Shown here: positions 37,307-48,294 of the stretch, piece by piece | How positions within the stretch are numbered: the stretch's first letter is position 1 | How the letters are laid out: every line of letters begins with the position of its first letter | Translations under genes and position numbers: made by a program | Assembly: GCF_900113875.1 (NCBI RefSeq) | Contig: NZ_FORA01000001.1 | Coordinates: forward strand, 248,001-312,000 | From: Jannaschia pohangensis | GTDB lineage: Bacteria > Pseudomonadota > Alphaproteobacteria > Rhodobacterales > Rhodobacteraceae | DNA: 64,000 nucleotides | Reading direction: 5' to 3' | Notes under the pieces: model-generated | Told to the model about the DNA's origin: nothing | What the model saw: the letters and a program-made list of their open reading frames with translations, nothing else | Database searches by the model: none

Positions 37307-37556
37307 CGGGTGGCCCCATTGCTGGTGAAAAAAGCTGCGACACGAAAATTCAGTGCAGGCCATCTGCTACACGAACCGGCAAACGGCCACCACAGGCATA
37401 TGCGTCGACGCTCTGACTGATGGCCTGGCTCGCCTTGTCGGCGCAACATGGCTGACGCATGCAACCACCAAGCCGTCACAGTACGCATTCCGGCATTCGG
37501 CCAGCAGTATTTCGGCGTACCGGACCAGATTGGCAAGCCAAACAAGTAGTTGGAAG

Positions 37557-37646
37557 TGGCGGAGAGACAGGGATTCGAACCCTGGGTAGACTTTCATCCA
37601 CAACGGTTTTCGAAACCGTCCCGTTCGACCACTCCGGCACCTCTCC
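37557..37646 (-). tRNA. tRNA-Ser (anticodon CGA)
   Basis: A class II tRNA on the minus strand: acceptor GGAGAGG with TCTCTCC, D-arm CCGGAGTGGTCGAACGG, anticodon stem ACGGT/ACCGT with loop TTCGAAA (anticodon CGA), a long variable arm as in serine tRNAs, T arm with GGTTCGAATCC, and encoded CCA at 37559-37557. It reads UCG codons. Confidence 0.96.
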
Positions 37647-37798
37647 GCGCCTGTGGTGTGGCGCGTCTTTAGGCAAGTGTCGCGACTGCTGCAAGAGGAT
37701 CACGCGGCTTTTCCCAATCTTCCGTGCATTGATGCGTCATGGGTTCTCAAACGGGTTCGCAGCGTGTTCACTCGCGGGAAGGGATAGAGGAGCAGCCA

Positions 37799-38656
37799 AT
37801 GAAAAAACTCACCCGCATCGTGACCGCCACCCTTCTGGGCTTCGGTCTTGCATATGGAGCCGCACAGGCGGAGCCGATACCAACCCTTCAGGCCGAGGTC
37901 GACCCCGTTGCCGACGTCATGCGCGCCGCCCAGATCGAGGCGCTGATGCAGGTCGTGGCGACCGAGGGCGCGCGACACGGCATTCGTCTTGAAGGTTCGC
38001 TTTTTCCGGGGCGGGGCGGCGGGGCCTGGGCCAAGGCGGTCTCGGTCATACAGTCGCCCGAACGTCTGTTTTCGTTGATCGACGAGACCTTGCGCCGCGA
38101 ATTGAGCCCGCAGGACGTGCAGGCGGTGACAGCGTTTCTCGACAGTGACCTGGGGGCGCGCATCATCCACAGCGAAGTGACTGCCCGGCGGCATATGCTC
38201 GACGTCGGGATCGAGTCGGGTGCAAAGGCGGCCTCCGCGATGCTTCTGTCCGAAGGGACCGCGCGGGCACATCTCATCGAAGAGATGATGACCCGCCTGG
38301 GCCTGGTGGAAACCAATGTCTCCGGCGGCCTGAACGCCAACTTCGCCTTCTACAAGGGGCTTGGCGATGGCGGGGCGTTGGCCAGTCGTCTTACCGAAAG
38401 CGAGATGATCTCGATGGTCTGGGATCAGGAAAGCGCCGTTCGCGATGCCACCCAAAGCTGGCTGCGCGGATACCTGACGCTGGCCTATACCCCGTTCAGC
38501 GAAGAGGAACTGCGCCTCTACATCGACTTTGCCGAAACCGATGCCGGGCGGCGTTATACGGCAGCGATGTTCGCCGGATACGGCCGGGTGTTCGAGACGA
38601 CGTCCTACGATCTGGGACGGGCGGCCGCGCGGTTCATCGCCGAGGACGCCATCTGA
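37799..38656 (+). CDS. DUF2059-like exported protein
   Basis: A 285-residue protein starting MKKLTRIVTATLLGFGLAYG with signal end AAQAEP. The body is helical and acidic. Segments such as EELRLYIDFAETDAGRRY resemble the DUF2059 pattern (a short helix with F-x-E/S-x-x-G). No catalytic motif is visible. The ATG at 37799 has a GAGGAG ribosome site about 6 bases upstream. Family assignment is tentative; it lies alone between tRNA-Ser and rplU. Confidence 0.6.
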   Translation: MKKLTRIVTATLLGFGLAYGAAQAEPIPTLQAEVDPVADVMRAAQIEALMQVVATEGARHGIRLEGSLFPGRGGGAWAKAVSVIQSPERLFSLIDETLRRELSPQDVQAVTAFLDSDLGARIIHSEVTARRHMLDVGIESGAKAASAMLLSEGTARAHLIEEMMTRLGLVETNVSGGLNANFAFYKGLGDGGALASRLTESEMISMVWDQESAVRDATQSWLRGYLTLAYTPFSEEELRLYIDFAETDAGRRYTAAMFAGYGRVFETTSYDLGRAAARFIAEDAI

Positions 38657-38678
38657 GGCGGGTCTGCCCCGGCGGGTC

Positions 38679-38707
38679 TTGACGCAGGGCAGGGGCCGTG
38701 GAATAGC
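38679..38707 (+). promoter_or_regulatory. Weak candidate promoter for rplU-rpmA
   Basis: A TTGACG -35-like hexamer at 38679 is followed, after 17 bases, by AATAGC as a poor -10. It lies about 150 bases before the rplU ATG, leaving a 150-base leader. No L21-binding leader structure was recognised. Low confidence. Confidence 0.25.
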
Positions 38708-38859
38708 GGCGGCGGGCTACGAGGCGACTCGTGGCCCACTATATTTTTGCATGTCCCCAGAGGGCACGCTGTTCGAGGTCGGCGCCATACCCAAGGGTTC
38801 GTGCCGGTGAACGTCCGAAAGGGCGACCGCAGGACGCGACAGAAAACAGGAGGAACGGA

Positions 38860-39609
38860 ATGTTTGCCGTTCTAAAGACCGGTGGGAAGCAGTACCGGGT
38901 CGCCGCTGGCGACGTGCTTCGGGTTGAAAAGCTGGCTGCGGAAGCCGGTGAGAAGATCCAGTTCAACGACATTCTGATGCTCGGCGGTGACAAGGTGACC
39001 GTCGGTGCCCCGATGATCGATGGTGCCGCGGTTCAGGCCGACGTGATCGACCAGATCAAGGGCGAAAAGCTCATCCACTTCGTCAAGCGTCGCCGGAAGC
39101 ACGGCTCGCAGCGCACGAAGGGTCACCGCCAGAAGCTGACGCTGATCCGCGTGACGGACATCCTCCCCTCGGGCGGCGACAAGTCGGGCGTCAAGGCCGC
39201 AATCGGTGCCGGTTCGGTGTCCGTGGCTGCCGTTGCCGCCGCGACGAAGCCCGCCAAGGCCCCCAAGGCCGAGGCCAAGCCGGCCGCGAAGCCCGCCGCC
39301 AAGAAGGCCGCTGCTCCGACGAAAGCCGCCGATAACGCCGCCGCACCGACGGAAGTTGCGGGCACCAAGCCCGGCAACCTTCTCAAGGCAGCACGGGGCG
39401 GCAAGGCCGACGATCTCAAGAAGATCTCGGGCGTCGGTCCCAAGCTCGAGGGCCTGCTCCACGAGAACGGAGTGTTCCACTTCGACCAGATCTCCGCTTG
39501 GGGTCCGGAAGAAATCGCCTATATGGATGACAAGCTGTCGTTCAAAGGCCGCATCGAGCGTGATGATTGGATCGCGCAGGCGACCCAGTTCGCCGCAGAA
39601 CAGGAGTAA
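38860..39609 (+). CDS. rplU: 50S ribosomal protein L21 with a long C-terminal helix-hairpin-helix extension
   Basis: Residues 1-~105 are ordinary L21 (MFAVLKTGGKQYRVAAGD, then KRRRKHGSQRTKGHRQKLT), a large-subunit protein. It continues for another ~145 residues, first an Ala/Lys/Pro-rich linker (AKAPKAEAKPAAKPAAKKAA). A compact domain follows, DDLKKISGVGPKLEGLLHEN then FDQISAWGPEEIAYMDD, which has the GVGPK hairpin of helix-hairpin-helix DNA/RNA-binding modules. Total 249 residues against about 103 in E. coli. A GGAGG ribosome site precedes the ATG. Confidence 0.95.
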   Translation: MFAVLKTGGKQYRVAAGDVLRVEKLAAEAGEKIQFNDILMLGGDKVTVGAPMIDGAAVQADVIDQIKGEKLIHFVKRRRKHGSQRTKGHRQKLTLIRVTDILPSGGDKSGVKAAIGAGSVSVAAVAAATKPAKAPKAEAKPAAKPAAKKAAAPTKAADNAAAPTEVAGTKPGNLLKAARGGKADDLKKISGVGPKLEGLLHENGVFHFDQISAWGPEEIAYMDDKLSFKGRIERDDWIAQATQFAAEQE

Positions 39610-39615
39610 TATCTC

Positions 39616-39885
39616 ATGGCACACAAGAAAGCCGGTGGTTCCTCCCGCAACGGTCGCGACTCTGCAGGCCGTCGCCTTGGTGTAAAGCTGTTCGGGGGCC
39701 AAGCGGCCATTCCGGGCAACATCATCGTGCGCCAGCGCGGCACCAAGTGGTGGCCGGGCGAGGGCGTGGGCATGGGCAAGGATCACACGATCTTCGCAAC
39801 CGTTGAAGGCGCCGTAACGTTCCGCAAGGGACTGAAAGGCCGAACCTTCATCAACGTGCTTCCGGTTCAGGAAGCTGCCGAATAG
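39616..39885 (+). CDS. rpmA: 50S ribosomal protein L27
   Basis: An 89-residue protein starting [20 protein letters not shown] with the conserved [10 protein letters not shown]-like [22 protein letters not shown]27 reaches the peptidyl-transferase centre. It follows rplU by 6 bases as in nearly all bacteria and ends before a strong terminator. Confidence 0.97.
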   Translation: MAHKKAGGSSRNGRDSAGRRLGVKLFGGQAAIPGNIIVRQRGTKWWPGEGVGMGKDHTIFATVEGAVTFRKGLKGRTFINVLPVQEAAE

Positions 39886-39913
39886 GCCGTCTCTGACTGG
39901 ACATAAGAAATCC

Positions 39914-39950
39914 AAGGGATCGGTCTTCACGGACCGGTCCCTTTTCTTTT
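39914..39950 (+). terminator. Rho-independent terminator after rpmA
   Basis: A 12-bp stem (one G-T pair) with the loop TTCACG is followed by TTTTCTTTT. This is the clearest terminator in the window and separates rplU-rpmA from the acetyltransferase genes. Confidence 0.85.
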
Positions 39951-40075
39951 GTGGATGGGGCTGGACTACTCACGGCCTTACCGGGCGCTCACTCTGAAAA
40001 AGAACGGATCGGCAAGATGGCATTCGCGAAGAACGATCTGATCCCGCTGCCCTGCGTCGCGGTCCGGGCCGTCCC

Positions 40076-40645
40076 ATGACCGGGGAGAGTGAAGCCCTGG
40101 GCGCACTTCCCGAAATGACGGGCCCCCGCCTGCATCTGCGCGCGCCGTGCGATGCAGATGCGACCGCGCGCATGGCGCTTGGCTACGATCCCACGATCCT
40201 GCGCGCCTATGGGGCGGAGGTCGCGGATCAGGCCAGCTACACCGAGGCTCGCGCCCAATCCTGGCTGGCCGAGCAGCGTCAGGCCATGGCCTGGATGATC
40301 ACCATCGACGGCAGACTTCTGGGAACCGTCCGCCTTCACAGCCACGTCCAGGCCGACCGGCGCGCTCAGATCGCCATCGGCCTTCTCGACAGCGCGAACC
40401 TCGGCCACGGCTATGGCACCGAAGCGATGCGGCTGGTCCTCGATCACGCCTTTGACGGCATGGGGTTGAACCGCGTGTCGCTGCGCGTGCTGGCCGACAA
40501 CGCGCGCGCGATCCGCTGCTATACCCGCCTCGGCTTTGTCACCGAAGGCCGGGAGCGTCAGTCGGCGCGCGTCCCCGGCGGCTGGCAGGATGACCTGATC
40601 ATGGGCCTTCTGGCCTCCGAATGGTCCGCGCAGGGGGATGCTTGA
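40076..40645 (+). CDS. GNAT-family N-acetyltransferase
   Basis: A 189-residue acetyltransferase of the RimJ/L-like type: GPRLHLRAPCDADA at the N-terminus, IGLLDSANLGHGYGTEAMRLVLDHAF (acetyl-CoA loop) and LRVLADNARAIRCYTRLGFVTEGRE. The acyl acceptor is unknown. Its stop overlaps the start of the LysE gene by one base, and a second GNAT gene follows LysE. Confidence 0.88.
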   Translation: MTGESEALGALPEMTGPRLHLRAPCDADATARMALGYDPTILRAYGAEVADQASYTEARAQSWLAEQRQAMAWMITIDGRLLGTVRLHSHVQADRRAQIAIGLLDSANLGHGYGTEAMRLVLDHAFDGMGLNRVSLRVLADNARAIRCYTRLGFVTEGRERQSARVPGGWQDDLIMGLLASEWSAQGDA

Positions 40646-41247
40646 TGAGCGTCGCTGTCCTGCCATTCCTGGCCTTCGCGGTCAGCCAGGTCGGCACGCC
40701 CGGCCCGGCCAACATGGCGCTGATGACGACCGGAGCGGCGTTCGGGCTGCGGGCGGCCTTGCCCTTCGTGGCGGGGGTGGCCCTGGGCAAGCAGCTGGTC
40801 ATCTGGCCCGTCGGTTTCGGCCTGATGGAACTGGCCGCCCGGGCCCCCTGGGCGTTCGAGACACTCAAATGGGCCTCGGCCGCCTATATCATCTGGTTAG
40901 CCTGGCGCGTGGCGAACATGCGTCTGGCCGATGCCGGTGACGCCAAGGCTCCCGGGTTCCTGGCCGGCCTGATCGTCCATCCGCTCAATCCCAAGGCCTG
41001 GGCGATGATCACCGGGGGCTTCACCGCCTTCGTCGAACCCGGCACCCCGACGCTCGAGGCGACGGCGACCATCGCCGCCTGCCTTCTTGGTGTCCAAATC
41101 CTGTTGCATCCCTTGTGGACATGGGGCGGCAGCCTTGTCGCCCTTCACCTCCGCGGCACCTCCGCGGAACGTTATTTGATGTGGAGCCTCGCCGCCCTGA
41201 CGGTGGCGAGTGTCCTGTTCGTGTTGTTCGGAGGAGGAACACCATGA
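40645..41247 (+). CDS. LysE/RhtB-family exporter
   Basis: A ~200-residue membrane protein beginning MSVAVLPFLAFAVSQVGTPGPAN, the LysE family start. About six hydrophobic segments and AWMIT-region KAWAMITGGFTAFVEP support an amino acid or related small-molecule exporter. Its ATG overlaps the upstream GNAT stop, and its stop is overlapped by the next GNAT gene (ATGA). A GNAT-exporter-GNAT operon may acetylate and export an amino compound (inferred). Confidence 0.85.
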   Translation: MSVAVLPFLAFAVSQVGTPGPANMALMTTGAAFGLRAALPFVAGVALGKQLVIWPVGFGLMELAARAPWAFETLKWASAAYIIWLAWRVANMRLADAGDAKAPGFLAGLIVHPLNPKAWAMITGGFTAFVEPGTPTLEATATIAACLLGVQILLHPLWTWGGSLVALHLRGTSAERYLMWSLAALTVASVLFVLFGGGTP

Positions 41248-41810
41248 CCCCCCAACGTGCGCCCATCCGGCTCGACTCGGTCGAAACGGCCGATCAGGCC
41301 GTCATCATCACGCCCCGGCTGACCCTGCGGCCGCTGCGCCGATCGGACATGGGTTTGATCGAGCAATATGCCGGCGACCGGCGCGTGGCCGAGATGACGA
41401 CGACGATTCCCCATCCCTTGCCCCCCGGGGCCACGGATGCCTTCGTCACGCGCAGTCTGGCGCGCAATCCGGGCGAAGTTGTCTGGGCCATGGATGCCAG
41501 CAGCAGCAACCTGGGCGAACTGGTCGGGGTGATCAGTCTGGACCAGATGGATCGCGGCCAGGCCGAGATCGGCTATTGGGTGGCCCCCGTGGTCTGGAAC
41601 ACCGGCCTCGCGACCGAGGCGATCACCGCCCTGATCGAGACGAACCCCTTGGGCAACCGCCAGATTTTCGGCAAGGTCATGCAGGACAACCCGGCGTCGG
41701 CCCGCGTGCTGACGAATTGCGGGTTCGACTACATCGGCGATGCCGAGGCGTTCAACGTGGCCCGTGGCGCGATTGTTCAGCAATGGACATATATCCGTCA
41801 GATGGCCTGA
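41244..41810 (+). CDS. GNAT-family N-acetyltransferase
   Basis: A 188-residue RimL-like acetyltransferase: ITPRLTLRPLRRSDMGLIEQY, GVISLDQMDRGQAEIGYWVAP, TGLATEAITALIE and VMQDNPASARVLTNCGFDYIGD. The start at 41244 (ATGA overlap with the LysE gene) is clear; the open frame upstream is a shadow of the exporter. Confidence 0.87.
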   Translation: MTPQRAPIRLDSVETADQAVIITPRLTLRPLRRSDMGLIEQYAGDRRVAEMTTTIPHPLPPGATDAFVTRSLARNPGEVVWAMDASSSNLGELVGVISLDQMDRGQAEIGYWVAPVVWNTGLATEAITALIETNPLGNRQIFGKVMQDNPASARVLTNCGFDYIGDAEAFNVARGAIVQQWTYIRQMA

Positions 41811-41914
41811 CGGGTCGGCTGCCGCCAGCGGCCCCTTGAACGGGGCGGTCGGCAGACCTTGGGCCGTCGTCCCGCCACCGACAACCGCGCCTTGAGACTG
41901 CGCGGAAACCCTAG

Positions 41915-44085
<2,171 letters not shown>

Positions 44086-44094
44086 GGGGATGTG

Positions 44095-45354
44095 ATGAAG
44101 GATTTCGCGGACGACATTCCCGGCCTGATGCGCGACATGGGCCGCGCGGCGCGGACCGCCGCTGCCGAACTTGCCTCGGCGAGTGCGGATCAGAAGACGA
44201 CCGCCCTGACCCTCGCGGCGGATGCCCTTTTGGCTGCACGTGACGAGGTTCTGGCTGCGAATGCCAAGGACATGGCTTACGGGCGCGACAAGGGCTTGAC
44301 CGACGCGATGATGGACCGCCTGCGGCTGGACCAAGGGCGCATCGACGACATCGTCCAGAGCCTCCGTGCCATCGCCGCGCAACCCGACCCGGTCGGCGCG
44401 GTGCTGGCCGAATGGGACCGGCCCAATGGCCTTCATATCAAGCGCGTGCGCACGCCTCTGGGTGTTGTCGGGGTGATCTATGAAAGCCGCCCCAATGTGA
44501 CGGCGGATGCCGGTGCGCTCTGCCTTAAGGCCGGGAATGCCGTGATCCTGCGCGGCGGGTCCGAAGGGTTCCATTCGTCCCGCGCGATCCATGCCGCCAT
44601 GGTCGAAGGCCTGCGCGGCGCAGGCCTTCCCGAAGCGGCGATCCAACTGGTCCCGACGCGCGACCGCGCCGCCGCGAGCGCCATGCTGACCGCCACCGAC
44701 CACATCGATGTCATCGTGCCGCGCGGCGGCAAGGGCCTGGTCGGATTGGTCCAGCGCGAGGCGCGGGTGCCGGTCTTTGCCCACCTCGAAGGGATCGTGC
44801 ACATCTACGTCGACGCCTCGGCCGATGCGGAAATGGCGCGGCGCGTCATCCTGAACGCCAAGACGCGGCGCACGGGGATCTGCGGGTCGGCCGAATGCCT
44901 GCTGATCCACCGCGACGTGGCGCAGGGTCTGGGGCAGGATGTACTGGACGCGCTCATGGCAGAAGGGGTTGAGGTGCACGCGGACGATGGGTTGCGCGGC
45001 TCGCAACCTGCCACCGAAGAGGACTGGGGCACCGAATTTCTCGACATGAAGATCGCGGCGAAAGTCGTTGATTCCGTTGATGATGCCATCGCCCATATCC
45101 GCAAATACGGCTCGGACCATACCGATTGCATCCTGGCCGAAGATCCCGCTCCGGTGGCGCAGTTCTTCGCGCGGCTCGACTCCGCGATCCTGATGCACAA
45201 CGCCTCGACCCAGTTCGCGGACGGCGGCGAGTTCGGGATGGGCGCCGAGATCGGCATCGCGACCGGCAAGATGCATGCGCGCGGCCCTGTCGGCGCAGAG
45301 CAGCTCTGCAGCTTCAAATACCTCGTGACCGGCAACGGTGCGATACGTTCCTGA
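44095..45354 (+). CDS. proA: Gamma-glutamyl phosphate reductase
   Basis: ProA reduces glutamyl phosphate to glutamate semialdehyde. The ~419-residue protein has the aldehyde-dehydrogenase-like motifs [35 protein letters not shown] and the catalytic cysteine region [19 protein letters not shown]. The C-terminal [20 protein letters not shown] is also present. ATG at 44095 is preceded by GTG at 44092 and a GAGGGG ribosome site. Confidence 0.96.
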   Translation: MKDFADDIPGLMRDMGRAARTAAAELASASADQKTTALTLAADALLAARDEVLAANAKDMAYGRDKGLTDAMMDRLRLDQGRIDDIVQSLRAIAAQPDPVGAVLAEWDRPNGLHIKRVRTPLGVVGVIYESRPNVTADAGALCLKAGNAVILRGGSEGFHSSRAIHAAMVEGLRGAGLPEAAIQLVPTRDRAAASAMLTATDHIDVIVPRGGKGLVGLVQREARVPVFAHLEGIVHIYVDASADAEMARRVILNAKTRRTGICGSAECLLIHRDVAQGLGQDVLDALMAEGVEVHADDGLRGSQPATEEDWGTEFLDMKIAAKVVDSVDDAIAHIRKYGSDHTDCILAEDPAPVAQFFARLDSAILMHNASTQFADGGEFGMGAEIGIATGKMHARGPVGAEQLCSFKYLVTGNGAIRS

Positions 45355-45378
45355 TCAACCTCTTACACGGTGAAGTTC

Positions 45379-46554
45379 ATGGCTGAACGCCCCAATCTCG
45401 TCCGTCGGACGGCCTTTCCTTCTTCGGTCAGCCGCGCCGTCGCGACGCCGCTGCAACCCTCGGTCGTCTATTCGTCGCCCGACCCGGACGCGCTCGACGA
45501 TCAGTACGAGGGGCGGGCCAAGGGCTATACCTATGGGCGCGAGGGGCATCCGAACGCGGACGTGCTGGCCCAGATGATCGACCGGCTGGAAGGCGGCGAG
45601 GGGGGCATCGTCACCGGGTCCGGCATGTCGGCGGTGACGGCGACGCTTCTGGGGCTTCTGTCGGCGGGCGATCACATCGTCGGCGGCAACCAGCTCTATG
45701 GCCGCAGCCTTCGGATGATGACGCAGGACCTGCCCCGGTGGGGCATCACCAGCACCCTGGTCGACCCGACCGATATCGCCGCCATGCGCGCCGCCATCAC
45801 GCCCGCGACCAAGCTCCTGCTGGTCGAGGTCGTCTCGAACCCGACGCTCCGCATCGCGGATATGGAGGGGATCGAGGCGCTGGCCCGTGACACCGGCCTG
45901 ATCCTCGTGGTCGACAACACCTTTACCACGCCCTACGGCTTTCCGGCCTATACCCGTGGCGCGGATGTCGTGATCCATTCGGTGACGAAACTGCTGGCCG
46001 GGCATTCCGATGTGACGCTCGGCTATGTGCTGGCCCGCGACCCGGCGCGGCGCAAGGCGATCTATGACACCAATGTCACCCTTGGCCTGACGGCCAGCCC
46101 CTGGGATTGCTGGATGGCGGAGCGTGGGCTCTATACCTTCGACATGCGGTTCGAGCGGGCGCAGGCCAACGCCGCCGCCCTGGCCGACATGATCGGCGCG
46201 CATGATGCGGTCGAGGCGGTGCTTTATCCCGGGCGTCCCGACCACCCTGACCATAACCGGGCCGGTGCCTTGCTGGATGGCCAATTCGGCAATATGGTCA
46301 GCTTCCGCCTCAAGGGGGGCAGGGCGCAGGCCAATGCCCTGACGCGCGCCGCGCCGCAGCTGGCCTTTGCCCCGACCCTGGGCGACGTCGGCACGACGTT
46401 GTCCCATCCCGCGTCGTCCAGCCACCGCGCGCTCACCCCCGAAGGACGTGCGGCGCTCGGTATCACCGAGGGGTTCTTTCGTGTCTCGGTCGGCTGCGAA
46501 CCGATTGAGCTTCTGGGGCGGGATTTCCGCGCGGCTCTCGATGCCGCAGTGTGA
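45379..46554 (+). CDS. Trans-sulfuration-family PLP enzyme
   Basis: A ~391-residue Cys/Met-metabolism PLP enzyme (family of cystathionine gamma-synthase, cystathionine beta-lyase and methionine gamma-lyase). It shows YEGRAKGYTYGREGHPN, GSGMSAVTATLLGLLSAGDHI, VDNTFTTPYGF and the PLP lysine at about residue 204 in IHSVTKLLAGHSD. The C-terminal RVSVGCEPIELL is typical. Which reaction it catalyses cannot be decided from sequence; adjacency to proBA is probably not functional. GTG at 45370 is an alternative start. Confidence 0.87.
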   Translation: MAERPNLVRRTAFPSSVSRAVATPLQPSVVYSSPDPDALDDQYEGRAKGYTYGREGHPNADVLAQMIDRLEGGEGGIVTGSGMSAVTATLLGLLSAGDHIVGGNQLYGRSLRMMTQDLPRWGITSTLVDPTDIAAMRAAITPATKLLLVEVVSNPTLRIADMEGIEALARDTGLILVVDNTFTTPYGFPAYTRGADVVIHSVTKLLAGHSDVTLGYVLARDPARRKAIYDTNVTLGLTASPWDCWMAERGLYTFDMRFERAQANAAALADMIGAHDAVEAVLYPGRPDHPDHNRAGALLDGQFGNMVSFRLKGGRAQANALTRAAPQLAFAPTLGDVGTTLSHPASSSHRALTPEGRAALGITEGFFRVSVGCEPIELLGRDFRAALDAAV

Positions 46555-46557
46555 CGC

Positions 46558-46968
46558 TCAGCGGCCCGCCAGATGCGGGCCGCGCCCGGTTTCGATGATG
46601 TCGAAGTTCAGGTCGGGCGCGACGCCCTGCACCTCGCGCCGGATCAATTCGTAGTTCGGAAGCGTCGGTGCAAAGGCGATATAGCGTCCGCGGAAGTCTG
46701 CGGCATGTAGCCGCATCGCCACGTCAACGGCATCGAATCCGACCCCGACGACCGGCGAAAGCACGATCATCGCGCTGTCCAACCGGTCGGGACCCAACTC
46801 CTGAAACGACACGCTATGCGTTCCCTGACCAAGGGTTCCGACCAATCGTGACGGTATGGATCCGACCTGCGACGGGGAGAGCCCCACGGCAAGAACGGAA
46901 CTTCTTTGCATCTTCCCAGAGGTTTGCACCTCGGGCATCTGCGACGACCTTGATCGTTCGCTCGTCAT
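46558..46968 (-). CDS. Hypothetical protein, receiver-like segment
   Basis: A 136-residue protein I do not recognise. The first ~45 residues are Ser/Gln-rich and probably disordered. From about residue 55 a compact alpha/beta stretch (RLDSAMIVLSPVVGVGFDAV then HAADFRGRYIAFAP) has alternating strand-helix character reminiscent of a degenerate response-regulator receiver, but no phospho-acceptor pattern is evident. It is convergent with the trans-sulfuration gene 4 bases away and divergent from phoR. Confidence 0.5.
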   Translation of the reverse strand: MTSERSRSSQMPEVQTSGKMQRSSVLAVGLSPSQVGSIPSRLVGTLGQGTHSVSFQELGPDRLDSAMIVLSPVVGVGFDAVDVAMRLHAADFRGRYIAFAPTLPNYELIRREVQGVAPDLNFDIIETGRGPHLAGR

Positions 46969-47130
46969 AGGCCCACCCCTGCGCCTGAAAGAGATTTCCG
47001 GAATTGAACCCCTCCAATTCCGTTAGGATATGTGAACAAGATAAATCAGATTTTACGCGGCTCAAAGTTAAATTGTTATGAAACAACTGATTACCGCTTA
47101 AGGGGCATTGGCCGAAGGAGTTTGCATCCC

Positions 47131-48159
47131 ATGATTGAGTCGATCCTCGATGCGCTGACGGAACCGGCGCTGCTGCTGGATCCGGTCGGCCGGGTTGCGA
47201 TTGCCAACGAAAGCGCGCGGGACCGTCTCGGTGTCTGGGTGATCGGCCAGTCCTATGTCAGCGTTCTGCGCCAACCGGCCCTTCTGGCCCCGGTCGAGGA
47301 TGCCTTCGCCCTGGGGCAGGGCGGATCGGCGCGCTTCACCCATTCCTCGGGCGCAGTCGAGACGCTGTTTGACGTTCGCGTCAGCCCGGTTCGCGGGGCA
47401 GGCGGGAAGCGCCAGGTGCTGCTGGTGTTTCGCGACGTGTCAGAGGTGCAGGCGAGCGAATCCATGCGCCGCGATTTCGTGGCCAATGTCAGTCACGAAC
47501 TCAAGACACCCCTCACGGCCGTCAGCGGCTTCATCGAAACCCTCGAAGGGCCCGCCCGAAACGATGCCCCGGCCCGCGACCGGTTCCTGTCGATGATGGG
47601 GCAGGAGGTGCGGCGTATGGATCGGCTGGTATCCGACCTTCTGTCGCTCAGCCGTCTCGAGGGGCAATCCCGCCGAAGACCGACGACGCAGGTCGATCTG
47701 GCCCGGGTGTTGCGGGACGTGGCGGCAACCCTCACCTTGGGCGCCGAGACCGAGGGGGTGACGATCAACGTCGACGCAGAGGCCGAGGCAACCGTGCCCG
47801 GCGACCGAGACCAGCTTACCCAGGTCTTCGCCAACCTTCTGGAAAACGCGATCAAATACGGCGCGCAGCCGGGCACTGTCACTTTGCACCTCTCGCCGGT
47901 CGAGCGCGATCCGGTCATCAAGGGGCCCGCGTGGCGGGTCGGGGTGAGCGACGAAGGTGCGGGCATCGCGCCGGAGCATATCCCGCGGCTGACCGAACGG
48001 TTCTACCGCGTCGACACCGGGCGGTCACGCGAACAAGGGGGGACGGGGCTTGGTCTTGCCATCGTCAAGCACATCGTCAATCGCCATCGCGGACGCCTCA
48101 AGATCGACAGCGAAGTCGGGCGCGGAACCGAGGTTGTCGTGACGTTACCCGCCGCCTGA
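47131..48159 (+). CDS. phoR: Phosphate regulon sensor histidine kinase
   Basis: PhoR phosphorylates PhoB when phosphate is low. The 342-residue protein has a PAS domain (MIESILDALTEPALLLDP to ~105), then a HisKA dimerisation domain with His122 in RRDFVANVSHELKTPLTAVS. A HATPase domain follows with N box NLLENAIKYG and G boxes VSDEGAGIAPEHIPRL and GGTGLGLAIVKHIV. No membrane segment is visible. ATG at 47131 has GAAGGAG upstream; the open frame from 47032 is low-GC leader DNA. Confidence 0.9.
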   Translation: MIESILDALTEPALLLDPVGRVAIANESARDRLGVWVIGQSYVSVLRQPALLAPVEDAFALGQGGSARFTHSSGAVETLFDVRVSPVRGAGGKRQVLLVFRDVSEVQASESMRRDFVANVSHELKTPLTAVSGFIETLEGPARNDAPARDRFLSMMGQEVRRMDRLVSDLLSLSRLEGQSRRRPTTQVDLARVLRDVAATLTLGAETEGVTINVDAEAEATVPGDRDQLTQVFANLLENAIKYGAQPGTVTLHLSPVERDPVIKGPAWRVGVSDEGAGIAPEHIPRLTERFYRVDTGRSREQGGTGLGLAIVKHIVNRHRGRLKIDSEVGRGTEVVVTLPAA

Positions 48160-48175
48160 CCGGCGCCTGCCGGTG

Positions 48176-48204
48176 CTGTCATAAAACCGTTACGTCCCTG
48201 TCAC
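48176..48204 (+). promoter_or_regulatory. PHO box (PhoB binding site) for pstS
   Basis: Three 7-base half-sites repeat every 11 bases: CTGTCAT (48176), CCGTTAC (48187) and CTGTCAC (48198), separated by AAAA and GTCC. This matches the PhoB consensus of tandem CTGTCAT-type repeats spaced by 4 bases. It lies about 90 bases before the pstS ATG, between phoR and pstS, and should drive phosphate-starvation induction of pstSCAB-phoU-phoB. Confidence 0.85.
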
Positions 48205-48294
48205 AAAAGCCCAACACGGCGCGCCTAGGTGCGGCCTCGAACGGATGCCAGGGGGGCATTCGTCGACGCTCAACGGAATTGCAGGAGCAACTTC

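Noticed and set aside
46814-47086. 90-residue minus-strand frame overlapping the hypothetical gene
   Set aside because: Overlaps 46558-46968 out of frame, no ribosome site and mixed composition across low-GC promoter DNA.
47060-47100. PHO box in front of phoR (TTGTTATGAAACAACTG region)
   Set aside because: Only one half-site resembles the consensus; the second repeat does not fit.
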